A stretch of 64,000 nt of DNA from Bacteroidota bacterium (GTDB lineage: Bacteria; Bacteroidota; Bacteroidia; Bacteroidales; FEN-979). Below are positions 10,624 to 19,700 of the stretch, one piece after another. Each line of letters opens with the position of its first letter. Positions within the stretch are counted from its first letter, which is position 1. A program made the position numbers and the translations under genes. Under the pieces are notes generated by a model that saw only the letters and a program-made list of their open reading frames with translations, searched no databases and had not been told where the DNA came from. Location of the stretch: contig JAPLDF010000045.1 of the NCBI GenBank assembly GCA_026391835.1, positions 1-64,000 of the forward strand. Reading direction: 5' to 3'.

Positions 10624-11286
10624 TTGATCCGTCCTAAACACATATTCCTCCGTCTGCTGCTGGTACTTGTACCGCTGCTGATGGCTATGGCGCCCGCCAT
10701 GGCACAGAATACTGTGTACAAAGGCAATACGACGGATTTAAGTGTCGTACCGGTTCCGGGCGACACCTATGTGTGGGAATTATACAAAGATGTGGGCGGG
10801 GTGAATTTCGTCACCGACCCGGGAAATTGCCCGGTCGCGGAGGCCTACTTCGTTGGCGGCATCAACACCGGTCCTGCGATTACAGTCATGTGGACCACGC
10901 CGGGAACCTATTTCTTTAAAGTCACCGCCACCGGCGGAACCTGCTCGAACAACCTGAAAGTAGGAAAGATGATCGTACTCGATGAGTTGCCAACCGCAAC
11001 ATTTGTGCAGCCCGACCCAATCTGCGCGGGCAATTCAACAAATTTAACAGTGCTGTTAACCGGCACTGCTCCCTGGAGCATTACCTATACCACCGATGGA
11101 ATTAACCCGGTGACTATTCCGGTTATTGGGGCAAGTCCATATTTTATATCAGTAAATCCATTGGTCAACACAACGTATCAGATTATCAGTGTAACCGATT
11201 CGCACGGAACCAACAGTGTTCCTTCGCCGGCAGTGACATTGATTGTAAAGCCAATACCGGTAACCAATCCAATTTGGCATAACTAA
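10624..11286 (+). CDS. Small secreted PKD-like protein with xPxPxTxPIxHN C-terminus
   Basis: A 220-residue exported protein. The only start that keeps the signal peptide (IRPKHIFLRLLLVLVPLL, cleavage after AMA near residue 28) is TTG at 10624; no suitable ATG precedes it. Residues about 30-115 form a PKD-like domain (VPVPGDTYVWELY ... ITVMWTTPGTYFFKVTA). Residues 116-205 form a second beta-sandwich (PICAGNSTNLTVLLTGTAPW). The protein ends VKPIPVTNPIWHN, the motif shared with the next two full-length genes. It has no T9SS type A domain. Function is unknown. Confidence 0.72.
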   Translation: MIRPKHIFLRLLLVLVPLLMAMAPAMAQNTVYKGNTTDLSVVPVPGDTYVWELYKDVGGVNFVTDPGNCPVAEAYFVGGINTGPAITVMWTTPGTYFFKVTATGGTCSNNLKVGKMIVLDELPTATFVQPDPICAGNSTNLTVLLTGTAPWSITYTTDGINPVTIPVIGASPYFISVNPLVNTTYQIISVTDSHGTNSVPSPAVTLIVKPIPVTNPIWHN

Positions 11287-11324
11287 AACGGAATTAAAGA
11301 TATCGAACAATATAAACGCATAAA

Positions 11325-11489
11325 ATGATGAATATTAATAAAATAACAGAAATAAGAGCCGCGAATATCAGACATTTCTTTGGGAATGGACCGCCGTTTG
11401 CAAGGCGATGGCACATCAGCAGCTACGGCCTCTGGCGAATGTACGGTAAACCCATACCGATCGATGCCACTAGGTTCCGACGAACATGA
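11325..11489 (+). CDS. Possible 54-residue ORF or remnant of a PKD-like gene
   Basis: A short ATG-started frame between two PKD-like genes. Its end reads YGKPIPIDATRF, which resembles the KPIPVTNPIW end of the gene just upstream. The DNA around 11440-11465 also resembles the 3' ends of the neighbouring genes. There is no signal peptide. It may be a decayed duplicate end instead of a working gene. Confidence 0.2.
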   Translation: MMNINKITEIRAANIRHFFGNGPPFARRWHISSYGLWRMYGKPIPIDATRFRRT

Positions 11490-11567
11490 AAAAACTGATT
11501 AAAACAAGATATTATTTAAAAGGACTTAAGATATAACAATTAAAACTTAACATTAAATCAATTTATC

Positions 11568-12473
11568 ATGAAAACAAAAATGAGAATGTTACAATGGTTT
11601 CTGATCCTGGTTCTGGCAATAGGTGCAATCGGAACGATGGCAGAGAATACAAACCCTACACAAACAGTTTGTATCGGATCCCAGTATTATCATGTCACTG
11701 ACATTCCTGGGGCTACTTTTACGTGGACTTTACCAGATGGAGGAGGAACCTTTACCACGCCGAATGGTGTCAATGAAATTACAGTAGACTGGACGACTGC
11801 AGGAGGACCATATACTCTTTCTGTATTCTCCACACTTAACGGGTGTCCAGGACCGGAAGTTTCAGTTGAAGTCACGGTTGTTCCTGCACCGGTCGGACCG
11901 ACTTTGCTGGCCACATCACAGCCTTATCCTGACGTTTGCTCAGGCAGCGATGTTTGGGCAACCTTTACCGCTGGTAGTGGAGGGGTAGGATGTACAGATG
12001 AGTTCGAATACAGTTATGACAACGTTACCTGGGTAGCTTATACACCAGCTGCTCTGATACCAACAGCGGGAAAATTAAATGTATATATTCACGGTCGCCG
12101 CAGTGGGTGTGATGCCACCCTCGGTTGCAATGGAACCAATTGGGTACTCCTGGCAACCTGGAACATCACCACATTGCAGGTCTCTGTTAGCATTGTAGCT
12201 AACCCGAACCCAGTGTGCGCCGGCACACAAGTCACGTTCACGGCAACACCAGTGAATGGAGGTCTGACACCTGTTTATACATGGCGTGTGAACGGCACCG
12301 TTGTTCCGGGAGTTACGATAAACACCTATACTTATGTACCGACGAACGGAGATGTGGTTGATTGCGACGTATTGTCCAGTGAAATCTGCGGCACACCGAA
12401 ACCGGCTTCTTCGAATGCAATTACAGTTACTGTTAATGCATTGCCTGTTACTTCACCGATCTTCCACAACTAA
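11568..12473 (+). CDS. Secreted PKD-like protein, tandem copy 1
   Basis: A 301-residue exported protein with a signal peptide ending near residue 26. Residues 30-105 are a PKD-like domain (IPGATFTWTLPDGGGTF ... ITVDWTTAGGPYTLSV). A middle Cys-containing domain follows, then an Ig-like domain from about 205 (SIVANPNPVCAGTQVTFTATP). It ends VNALPVTSPIFHN. The gene is a near duplicate of 12909-13814. Residues about 27-265 differ at only a few sites, whereas the signal peptide and the last 35 residues have diverged. Function is unknown; I infer a secreted structural protein. Confidence 0.75.
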   Translation: MKTKMRMLQWFLILVLAIGAIGTMAENTNPTQTVCIGSQYYHVTDIPGATFTWTLPDGGGTFTTPNGVNEITVDWTTAGGPYTLSVFSTLNGCPGPEVSVEVTVVPAPVGPTLLATSQPYPDVCSGSDVWATFTAGSGGVGCTDEFEYSYDNVTWVAYTPAALIPTAGKLNVYIHGRRSGCDATLGCNGTNWVLLATWNITTLQVSVSIVANPNPVCAGTQVTFTATPVNGGLTPVYTWRVNGTVVPGVTINTYTYVPTNGDVVDCDVLSSEICGTPKPASSNAITVTVNALPVTSPIFHN

Positions 12474-12908
12474 CATGGAGATCAATTGTTTCACCGGCAT
12501 CGTTGCAGGCAGGGCCTCGCCCCGCTTTGGCACAGGCCCGCCCGTGCGGGGACCTGCCTGGAGGTGCATAACATATGAAGAAGATGTAGGATAGAGAATA
12601 TATACCTGCTGCAGCTTGCTGCCCATATGTCTGGGCGACTTCCAAAGTCGCCCGTGCATACCAGGGCGACTTTGGAAGATACCCTTGAGTACCAGGGCGA
12701 CTTCTGAAGTCGCCCCTGCGGGACGGTACCTTGCTGCCTGGAAAGATGCCATGCATGGCATCCGGTCAAAAACGCCCGGGCTCTTTCAAATTCGCCCGGA
12801 AATGCAAAAATGTAATAGAATAAAAATATGATTAATGACAATAAAAAAATCAATCACTTAACACTTAAAACTTAATCACTTATTCACTTAACACTTAATC
12901 ACTTTATT
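12474..12908. repeat. Intergenic region with REP-like palindromes and a (CACTTAA)n array
   Basis: Two strong palindromes lie at 12633-12653 and 12695-12715. Both have arms GGGCGACTT and AAGTCGCCC, and a half copy sits between them at 12663-12675. Positions 12570-12600 (ATATGAAGAAGATGTAGGAT and what follows) resemble 13945-13975 after the second gene copy. Positions 12851-12904 carry a CACTTAA/ACTTAAT array that runs up to the next start codon. Three overlapping minus-strand frames cross the palindromes and are not credible genes. Confidence 0.65.
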
Positions 12909-13814
12909 ATGAAAACACAAGTCAACAATTTCCGCTGGTTCCTGATTCTGGTTCTGGCAGTAAGTGCCATCGGAGCGATGGCAGAGAATACAAACCCCAC
13001 ACAAACGGTTTGTATCGGATCCCAGTATTATCATGTTACTGACATTCCTGGTGCGACTTTTACCTGGACTTTACCAGACGGCGGAGGAACCTTTACCACG
13101 CCGAATGGTGTCAATGAAATTACAGTAGACTGGACGACTGCAGGAGGACCATATACTCTTTCTGTATTCTCCACACTTAACGGGTGCCCCGGACCGGAAG
13201 TTTCAGTTGAAGTCACTGTTGTTCCTGCACCGGTCGGGCCGACCTTGCTGGCAACATCACAGCCTTATCCTGACGTTTGCTCAGGCAGCGATGTTTGGGC
13301 AACCTTTACCGCTGGTAGTGGAGGGGTAGGATGTACGGATGAGTTCGAATACAGTTATGACAATGTTACCTGGGTGGCTTATACACCAGCTGCTCTGATA
13401 CCAACAGCGGGACAACTACATGTATATATTCACGGTCGCCGCAGTGGGTGTGATGCCACCCTCGGTTGCAATGGAACCAACTGGGTACTCCTGGCAACCT
13501 GGAACATCACCACATTGCAGGTCACTGTGAGCATTGTAGCTAACCCGAACCCAGTGTGCGCCGGCACACAAGTCACATTCACGGCAACACCAGTGAATGG
13601 AGGTCTGACACCTGTTTATACATGGCGTGTGAACGGCACCGTTGTTCCGGGAGTTACGATAAACACCTATACTTATGTACCGACGAACGGGGATGTGGTT
13701 GATTGTGATCTGACTTCCAGCGAAAGTTGTGGAGCGCCAATTCCAGCAACATCAAATGCGATTACGGTTACTGTTAATCCGGTACCAATTACTTCACCGA
13801 TCTTCCATAACTAA
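12909..13814 (+). CDS. Secreted PKD-like protein, tandem copy 2
   Basis: A 301-residue paralogue of 11568-12473 with the same layout: signal peptide, PKD-like domain, Cys-containing middle, Ig-like domain, and C-terminus VNPVPITSPIFHN. The central part is nearly identical to copy 1 at the DNA level. Differences cluster in the signal peptide (MKTQVNNFRW against MKTKMRMLQW) and after residue 265. Arrays of TTAAGTG-type heptads flank it in opposite orientations (12851-12904 and 14097-14233). Either a recent duplication or gene conversion would fit. Function is unknown. Confidence 0.75.
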   Translation: MKTQVNNFRWFLILVLAVSAIGAMAENTNPTQTVCIGSQYYHVTDIPGATFTWTLPDGGGTFTTPNGVNEITVDWTTAGGPYTLSVFSTLNGCPGPEVSVEVTVVPAPVGPTLLATSQPYPDVCSGSDVWATFTAGSGGVGCTDEFEYSYDNVTWVAYTPAALIPTAGQLHVYIHGRRSGCDATLGCNGTNWVLLATWNITTLQVTVSIVANPNPVCAGTQVTFTATPVNGGLTPVYTWRVNGTVVPGVTINTYTYVPTNGDVVDCDLTSSESCGAPIPATSNAITVTVNPVPITSPIFHN

Positions 13815-14336
13815 AAAATTGTGGATTATTTAACCAGCATCGGCTACGGAAAGGCACCACCCGGTTATACGACCAAACGAAACATGGTTGCATTGCTGCG
13901 TGGCGGCCATCATCCGCCATGGCGCGGACCGACTGATGCATAAAGAAATATGAATATGTAGGATTGAGGATATATCCGCCGTTATCTCATTGCCCGGCGC
14001 CGTATGGCGAAAGGGGCGATGTGTGACTGCATGCACATCAGGAGGTGCCACCGGGAAGGTGGGCAATCGTCCGTGGTTGTATGTATATGGGGGGAAGTGT
14101 TAAGTGGTTAAGTGATTAAGTGTTAAGTGTTAAGTGTTAAGTGATTAAGTGTTAAGTGATTAAGTGTTAAGTGTTAAGTGATTAAGTGTTAAGTGATTAA
14201 GTGTTAAGTGTTAAGTGATTAAGTGTTAAGTGAATGATGAACAATGAAGGTTTGTTAATTTTTTGGAATTTGGATGATGGAAAAAAGGGATGATGGAGTG
14301 TAACGATGGCCGCAGGCTGTCTTAAAACAATGTAAT
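13815..14336. repeat. Intergenic region with a long (TTAAGTG)n array
   Basis: Positions 14097-14233 are an almost pure array of TTAAGTG and ATTAAGTG units, 7 or 8 nt long, on the + strand. Positions 13945-13975 resemble 12570-12600 upstream, so the spacer itself was duplicated in part. I see no gene. The next gene starts at TTG 14337. Confidence 0.7.
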
Positions 14337-15806
14337 TTGAAAACTGTAAACCGCATACAACGCACAATAGCAAGGAGAGGCCCGGTTCTGTCCCTGCTGC
14401 TGGCTGTGTTCATGGTACTGTTCGGCGCCGTCAGGGTGGCCGGCCAGGCCATGCCCGACGAGGTATGTCTGGGTGCAACGAAACACTACTGGGTAGATCC
14501 GAACCCGATACCCGGATCTACGTATACCTGGCAGATCAACGGCGTTATACAAGTTTCGACGATCAACGAAATTTACGTAACCTGGGATGCACCAACGTAC
14601 ACTGTGGCCGGAAGTCCTTACACGATTTCGGTGCAGGAGAGATCGGCCGCCGGCTGTTACGGCGAGGTCAGGACGGGCCTGGTGAACATCAGGGCGCCGC
14701 AGCCGGTGAGTGTTTCGATCATCGCCGGTCAGAACCCGGCATGCAGCGGGGTTCCGGTTACATTTACAGCCACTGCCACCAACGGGGGAACATCCCCGGC
14801 ATACAGCTGGATCGTCAATGCCACGGCAGTTGGCGCAACAGCCGGGACCTATACCTACCTGCCGGTTACAGGCGATGTGGTTACCTGTGAAGTTACCTCC
14901 AATGCAGGGTGTGTCACCAACAACCCGGCAGTTTCGGCACCAATCACCATGACCGTCGGCAACTCGCCGGATGTGACCTTCGTGCCCTGCTACAACGTCA
15001 TCACCTCCCGCGATGCCAAACCATTCAAACTGCGGGGCGGGCTGCCGCTTGGCGGCACCTATTCGGGCGGCACCTGGGTGAACAACCCGACGGCCGGCAT
15101 GTTTAACCCGGCCGTGGCGCCTGTTGGCACCGTGCCGGTTACCTATACCTATACCAACAATGCCGGGTGCAGCGGCAGCGCGATTGGAAATGTCCAGAAC
15201 AACCCGGCCGTGACGACCTTCGCCTGCGGAACCGACGACTGGACCGATATCCGCGACGGCAAAATCTATCACACCATCCAGGCAGGGACACAGTGCTGGC
15301 TGGCCGAGAACCTCAACTTCGGAACCCGGATCGGGTCATCGCAGCTCCAGGCAGATAACTGTGTCGTAGAGAAGTACTGCTACAACAACGACCCGTTGAA
15401 CTGCAACGGGGTGGCCGGCGGACAAACCGGCTTTGGCGGGCTCTATCAATGGGATGAACTGATGCGGTACGACAACACCCCGGCTTCGCAGGGGATCTGT
15501 CCCCCGGGATGGCACGTGCCAACCGAATCGGAATGGACGGTGCTGCTCAATTTCTACGGCGGGAATTCACTTGCCGGGAAACCGCTGCAGGACCTTGTTG
15601 CGCCGGGATTCCACGCGCTCCCGGGCGGCGTGCTCTACCTGAACAACACCTGGAGTTTCAAGGGGCTGGCCACCTTGTTCTGGACCTCGACACCAGCCAC
15701 GCCTGTGAACATCATCTCCCATGGCATGAACAACATCGACCCGTCTGTATCCTACTATGAATCGGCGAAAGCGAACGCGTTCCCGGTGAGGTGCGTGAAG
15801 GATTAG
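14337..15806 (+). CDS. Secreted protein with PKD-like domains and a C-terminal FISUMP domain
   Basis: A 489-residue exported protein starting at TTG. The signal peptide (VLSLLLAVFMVLFGAVRVAG) is lost with later ATG choices. Residues 40-125 are the PKD-like domain of this cluster (IPGSTYTWQINGV ... IYVTWDAPTYTVAG). An Ig-like domain (IIAGQNPACSGVPVTFTATA) follows at about 130-205. The last 190 residues match the Fibrobacter succinogenes major paralogous domain: an early DGKIYHTIQAGTQCWLAENL, then GLYQWDELM, GICPPGWHVPTESEW, and a final FPVRCVKD. This family is associated with cell-surface proteins, and its biochemical function is not established. A fragment of the 3' end is repeated downstream at 16200-16307. 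Confidence 0.82.
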   Translation: MKTVNRIQRTIARRGPVLSLLLAVFMVLFGAVRVAGQAMPDEVCLGATKHYWVDPNPIPGSTYTWQINGVIQVSTINEIYVTWDAPTYTVAGSPYTISVQERSAAGCYGEVRTGLVNIRAPQPVSVSIIAGQNPACSGVPVTFTATATNGGTSPAYSWIVNATAVGATAGTYTYLPVTGDVVTCEVTSNAGCVTNNPAVSAPITMTVGNSPDVTFVPCYNVITSRDAKPFKLRGGLPLGGTYSGGTWVNNPTAGMFNPAVAPVGTVPVTYTYTNNAGCSGSAIGNVQNNPAVTTFACGTDDWTDIRDGKIYHTIQAGTQCWLAENLNFGTRIGSSQLQADNCVVEKYCYNNDPLNCNGVAGGQTGFGGLYQWDELMRYDNTPASQGICPPGWHVPTESEWTVLLNFYGGNSLAGKPLQDLVAPGFHALPGGVLYLNNTWSFKGLATLFWTSTPATPVNIISHGMNNIDPSVSYYESAKANAFPVRCVKD

Positions 15807-16474
15807 CCCCCTCTCCAACCGTATCCGCCCTGCCAATCCCATCTTCTCCAATGGTCGAACCCGATTTACCTTTACCTGTATCGTTTTTCAGTATGGGACA
15901 TTGTGTCAAAAATCTGGTAGTGAATGGTTTATCCACACAGAGTATATGCATTGTATATCAAGAGTAAATGAATTGTATACCGAGAGTAAATGAATTGTAT
16001 ACCGGGAGTAAATGAATTGTATACCGAGAGTAAATGCCTCGTCTATTCAATCGTATGGGTGCTCCCGACATGCCCGGGAGATGTACCCGGGATAAATCCG
16101 TGCCAACATGTTTGCTGTGAGTCATTTGCGGCAATTCACAGGACGTGTATCCACCCGGCCATGTGACCGGGTGGATACCACTTTCGTGGAGAGCCCGCGT
16201 TCCGGCACACGCCACCCCCGTAATCATCATCTCCCATGGCATGAACAACATCGATCCGTCTGTGTCCTACTATGAATCGGCGAAGGCGAATACGTTCCCG
16301 GGGAGGGGGCTATCAGTCTGATCGTGTGCTATCCGCCTCAATTCAGAGGCTGCACGAAATTCCCTCCCCCGTGGGGGAGGTTAGGGAGGGGGTTACCTCG
16401 ACGGGGGTTGCGGCGGGGGCGTCTACTCTCGAACCCTGATATGGTAAAACGTGTTGAATCGTCCTTGGTAATTT
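15807..16474. repeat. 668-bp intergenic region with a 22-bp tandem array and hairpins
   Basis: Positions 15950-16036 contain about four direct 22-bp units, each with GAGTAAATGAATTGTATACC and no spacers. Positions 16150-16172 form a hairpin with arms CACCCGG/CCGGGTG. Positions 16350-16395 are a CCCTCCCCC/GGGGGAGG element. A fragment of the preceding gene lies at 16200-16307 and is listed separately. No intact gene is visible. Confidence 0.65.
16200..16307 (+). pseudogene. Duplicated 3' fragment of the FISUMP-domain gene
   Basis: From the core ATCATCTCCCATGGCATGAA onward this segment repeats the coding sequence at about 15711-15795. By eye there are about six mismatches over some 80 bases. Similarity becomes weak upstream of 16222, and the downstream end runs into a G-rich element. 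It has no start codon or signal peptide, so it is a remnant. Confidence 0.7.
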
Positions 16475-16496
16475 TTAATCTTTAATTTTTAATTTC
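16466..16496. repeat. (ATTAAAAA)-type array overlapping a stop codon
   Basis: On the minus strand the words AAATTA, AAAATT, AAAGATTA and AAAATTA follow one another. They encode the last residues KLKIKD of the tiny exported protein and supply its TAA stop. Confidence 0.6.
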
Positions 16497-16720
16497 CCTC
16501 CAGTTGCCTGGTAGAGTTTCCACGCTCCAAACCCGGCAACCAGCGCGAGTGCAAGGTACAGGCCCCCGTCGAGGGGAGCGCCGCCGCCCGGTGCCTTGTT
16601 GGTATTGGATCCCTTTTCGGCCGGTGGAGGCGGGGGAGCCTGGGCCATGCCGGTCTTTGCAAATGTCATGCAGGCGATCAGTATGAATGAGAACAGGATG
16701 GCTTTGAAGTTTTTTTTCAT
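16475..16720 (-). CDS. Tiny Pro-rich exported protein with C-terminal sorting-type tail, copy 1
   Basis: An 81-residue protein. It has a signal peptide (MKKNFKAILFSFILIACMTF, cleavage after AQA), a PPPPP linker, then GGGAPLDGG and a hydrophobic segment (LYLALALVAGFGAWKL) with a short basic tail. This is the layout of exosortase-type or 'PID-CTERM'-like sorting signals of Bacteroidota. I name that family from memory and cannot verify membership. I chose the internal ATG because copy 2 (36665-36895) begins MKK; an upstream ATG at 16726 would add two residues. It lies 71 bp downstream of the 1527-residue adhesin on the same strand. Its last residues are encoded by an AT-rich repeat. Function is unknown. 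Confidence 0.75.
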   Translation of the reverse strand: MKKNFKAILFSFILIACMTFAKTGMAQAPPPPPAEKGSNTNKAPGGGAPLDGGLYLALALVAGFGAWKLYQATGGKLKIKD

Positions 16721-16748
16721 GATCATTTGTTTTGAATATTTTTTCTTT

Positions 16749-16780
16749 CCCGCAGGGTTTTTTCGCGCAAATCTGCGTGA
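16749..16780. repeat. CGCAGATTT-type inverted element, copy 1
   Basis: Contains CCCGCAGGG and CGCAAATCTGCG between the adhesin and the tiny exported protein. Related words occur at 36558-36627 and 37511-37560 beside the second tiny gene and the exosortase. Confidence 0.5.
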
Positions 16781-16791
16781 ACATTATATTG

Positions 16792-19700
16792 TTAATTCAT
16801 AAAAACTTTGCTTGAATATGCCTGGTCGCTGGTCACTACTTTTACCAGGTAGTAGCCGGTTGGCAGGTTCAGATTCAGGGTGCAATTTGAGCTGCCATTC
16901 AGGGCGGAGGTAGCGATGATTTGTCCCATCATGTTGTAAACGTAAATGTTCCCCTGGTTGTTGCCGGTGTTGTTGATCACATATAGGCTGTTTCCTGACG
17001 AATAGACGTTAAATACGTTGTTTTTCCGGATTTCACCAATGCCGACATGGCTGAAAGTCACCATAAAACGGTGGGGAGTATCTCCTGATACTGAAGTGAA
17101 GGAATATACAGGGTTTACCGACAGGTCCTGGGTGTAATTTGTGATCAGGTCATTCAGGATGACAGGCCCGTTGATGTTTGATATCGCCTTCGCCTCGATG
17201 CTGAAATTGCCCCCGTCGTTCCTGATAAAATCGAATGGAATCCTCACAGTTCCACCAGCATCCGGCAGCGTATTGGTTGAAAGATTTTCCGTACCCGCCA
17301 CTGAATAAAAGAGGGGCGCATATCCCGGGAGAAAATGGGAATCGAAGTCGGGATCAAAGCCGGCAGTTGACCGGTTGTCGAACCTGACATTGCTTTGTTG
17401 GGCAGTTTTGCCGTCGTTGTCAATTGCCGCCAATACGATAGAGGGCATGTCGCCGGATTTATACCATGCGGTTCCGTCATGAACCCGGTCAGTTTTTGGA
17501 ATGGTAAGTGAGCCGGTTCCACTGGTCACCTGTACCATGAATCCATTGAGTGCGGGGATTTTTCCGTTGGCGGAAACATCAATATAGGAGGCGGAAGATT
17601 CTTCCCAGATTTTCGCTGTCGCATTTATGTTAGTTAATAACCAGTCTGTTGTTCCCCAGGTAATGGCCGAAGTGAACGGATTTCCAAGGAGGTGCCAGCC
17701 CTGGTTTGTGCCTGCACTGATTGCAAGATTGCTGATGGTTATGTCATCTTTATTGAGTGTTCCGGCAAATTGTTTTGTTTCCGTGGCTGCATAACCTACA
17801 AGATACCCGGTTCCCGGAATAAAGCTTGTTAAATTGCTGTTGGCAGTATTCCAGGTAGGTGCAACTGATGTGTTTTTATAATTTACCCATAGGTTGCTCG
17901 GCTCATACCAGGCAAAAAAATCGTAATTGGCGGCGGTCGCATTTGTGAAGGCCGTTGCAATCGCCTGTTCTGCCACCGGGGATGAGAGGAAATGCCAGCC
18001 ATGCGTGGTACCAGCACCCCAGGCAGAAATATCCCGTTCAACCATTGCCGGAACCGCAGAGTTTTGGATAAGCGAGCCGCCGGAGCTGATGACCAGGCCG
18101 GAGGTGCCGGGAGTGTTGCTGACGTTGCCGCCAACTGTCAGGTTGCCGTTACCGGCAATGGTCAGACTGCCAGAGGTGATGGTCAGATCATTGCATAAAT
18201 TGCCGGTTGAACTGATAATGGGTGCAGTACCGGCAGAAACAATAACACCCGAAATCCCAGTGGTTGGTGCAACAGGTGGGGTCCAGTTTCCGGGGGTGTT
18301 CCAGTTTGCTGAGAGGCTGCCGTTCCATTGTGCGGAGGTGGCTGCGTTGATAATGCCATTGCTGCTGGGAACAAACGAGTAGCTGTAATTATTACCGCTG
18401 TTGCCATCCGTCACAATTCCCGAAGGAGTCATAACCTTTGAGGTACCAACATTGGCATTGTCATATCCCTGTGTAAAGGCAGCAACATCGCCACTCTGGA
18501 CAACACCTGAGGTAACAGTTGGGGTGGCCGTAGAGCTATTATTGCCATCGAAGGTCTTGGTGTTTGCTGCGCCGGTGATGGTCAATGGCCGTATGATTAT
18601 ATTGGCCGTTAACCCTGTTGGTTGTGTAAGCGAATAAGCACCTGCATTGGCTCCTGCGAGTGTGCTTGTAGAGGTAACACCTATTCCGTTAGCAACATTC
18701 ACACTTGCAAAGGTTCCGGTTCCATTTAAAGTAACAGCATCGGGTGATACCACACCAGACAGTGTTCCTGTAATTGCCGCAGTATTGGTTTTATCATACA
18801 TCTTACTGGTAGCTGCAGGACTGGAGACTGTCAATGGGATTGAGGTTTCACCCAATTGAACATCGTTTGAACCGTTACCGGTAGAAAAACTGCTTGAATT
18901 GGTATAAGTTGGGGTGCTAAATGAAGTGGCATTTGATGTAACTGTGCCTGTTCCTTCTCTTCTTAAAATTACAACTGAACCTGTCGGAGTTAAACCACTG
19001 TTGTTAAGTCCAACAGTATAATCAATTCCTGTAGCCGATTGTGTGATATTCCAATACCTCGCCCCAAAACGTGCCGTACTTATTGATGCCAAAGACAATG
19101 GCGAACCGCTTTCAAATTGCTCGATGGTGACCGTTTTTGAGGTTGGAGCAGCCGTATAGGTAAAAGTAACCGGCCGGTAATTTCCACCTTTGCCAACAGG
19201 GAAAGCAGTTGCTGTTGTGGAAGTAATGACCCTTGCCAGTTTGCCATTTACAAAGCTCGTTACGCCTGCACCGCTTAATGTTCCTGCAGATGCAATGGTG
19301 ATGGTGTTGCTTCCAGTGGTTACCAATCCCTTGGTAAGAGTTAAAGTATTGTTTATCGTCACATCATTGGCTAGAATAACATCGCCGGAGGTTGCTTTAT
19401 TAATTGTAAAATAAGAGAATGTTTCTCCACCTGATTTTGTGATTGTTTGGTCTCCGGTTGCACCATTGAAAAAAACTGTCCGGCTGTTTGTATTAAATGT
19501 TCCGGTAGTATGCGTCCAATTACCCCCAACATTCAAGTCACCATTTATTGCGTCTCCCAACGACACATTACCAGCAATGCTAATGTTTCGGTTTACTGTT
19601 AATGATCCACTCTTATTTGCTCCTCCACCATAATCCATATATAAGGATGATCCGGCATCAATTGTTAAGTCTCTGGCAATAATTAAAGGCAAAGCGAATG

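Noticed and set aside
12448-12853. Three overlapping minus-strand frames of 102-120 residues
   Set aside because: They run through REP-like palindromes in several frames at once, which is typical of non-coding repeat DNA.
14097-14233. Possible CRISPR array
   Set aside because: Units are only 7-8 nt, contiguous and without spacers; no cas gene is in the window. The 22-bp array at 15950-16036 fails for the same reasons.
14322-15272. 316-residue minus-strand frame opposite the FISUMP gene
   Set aside because: Its composition is that of an antisense shadow; the plus strand has a signal peptide and a known domain.
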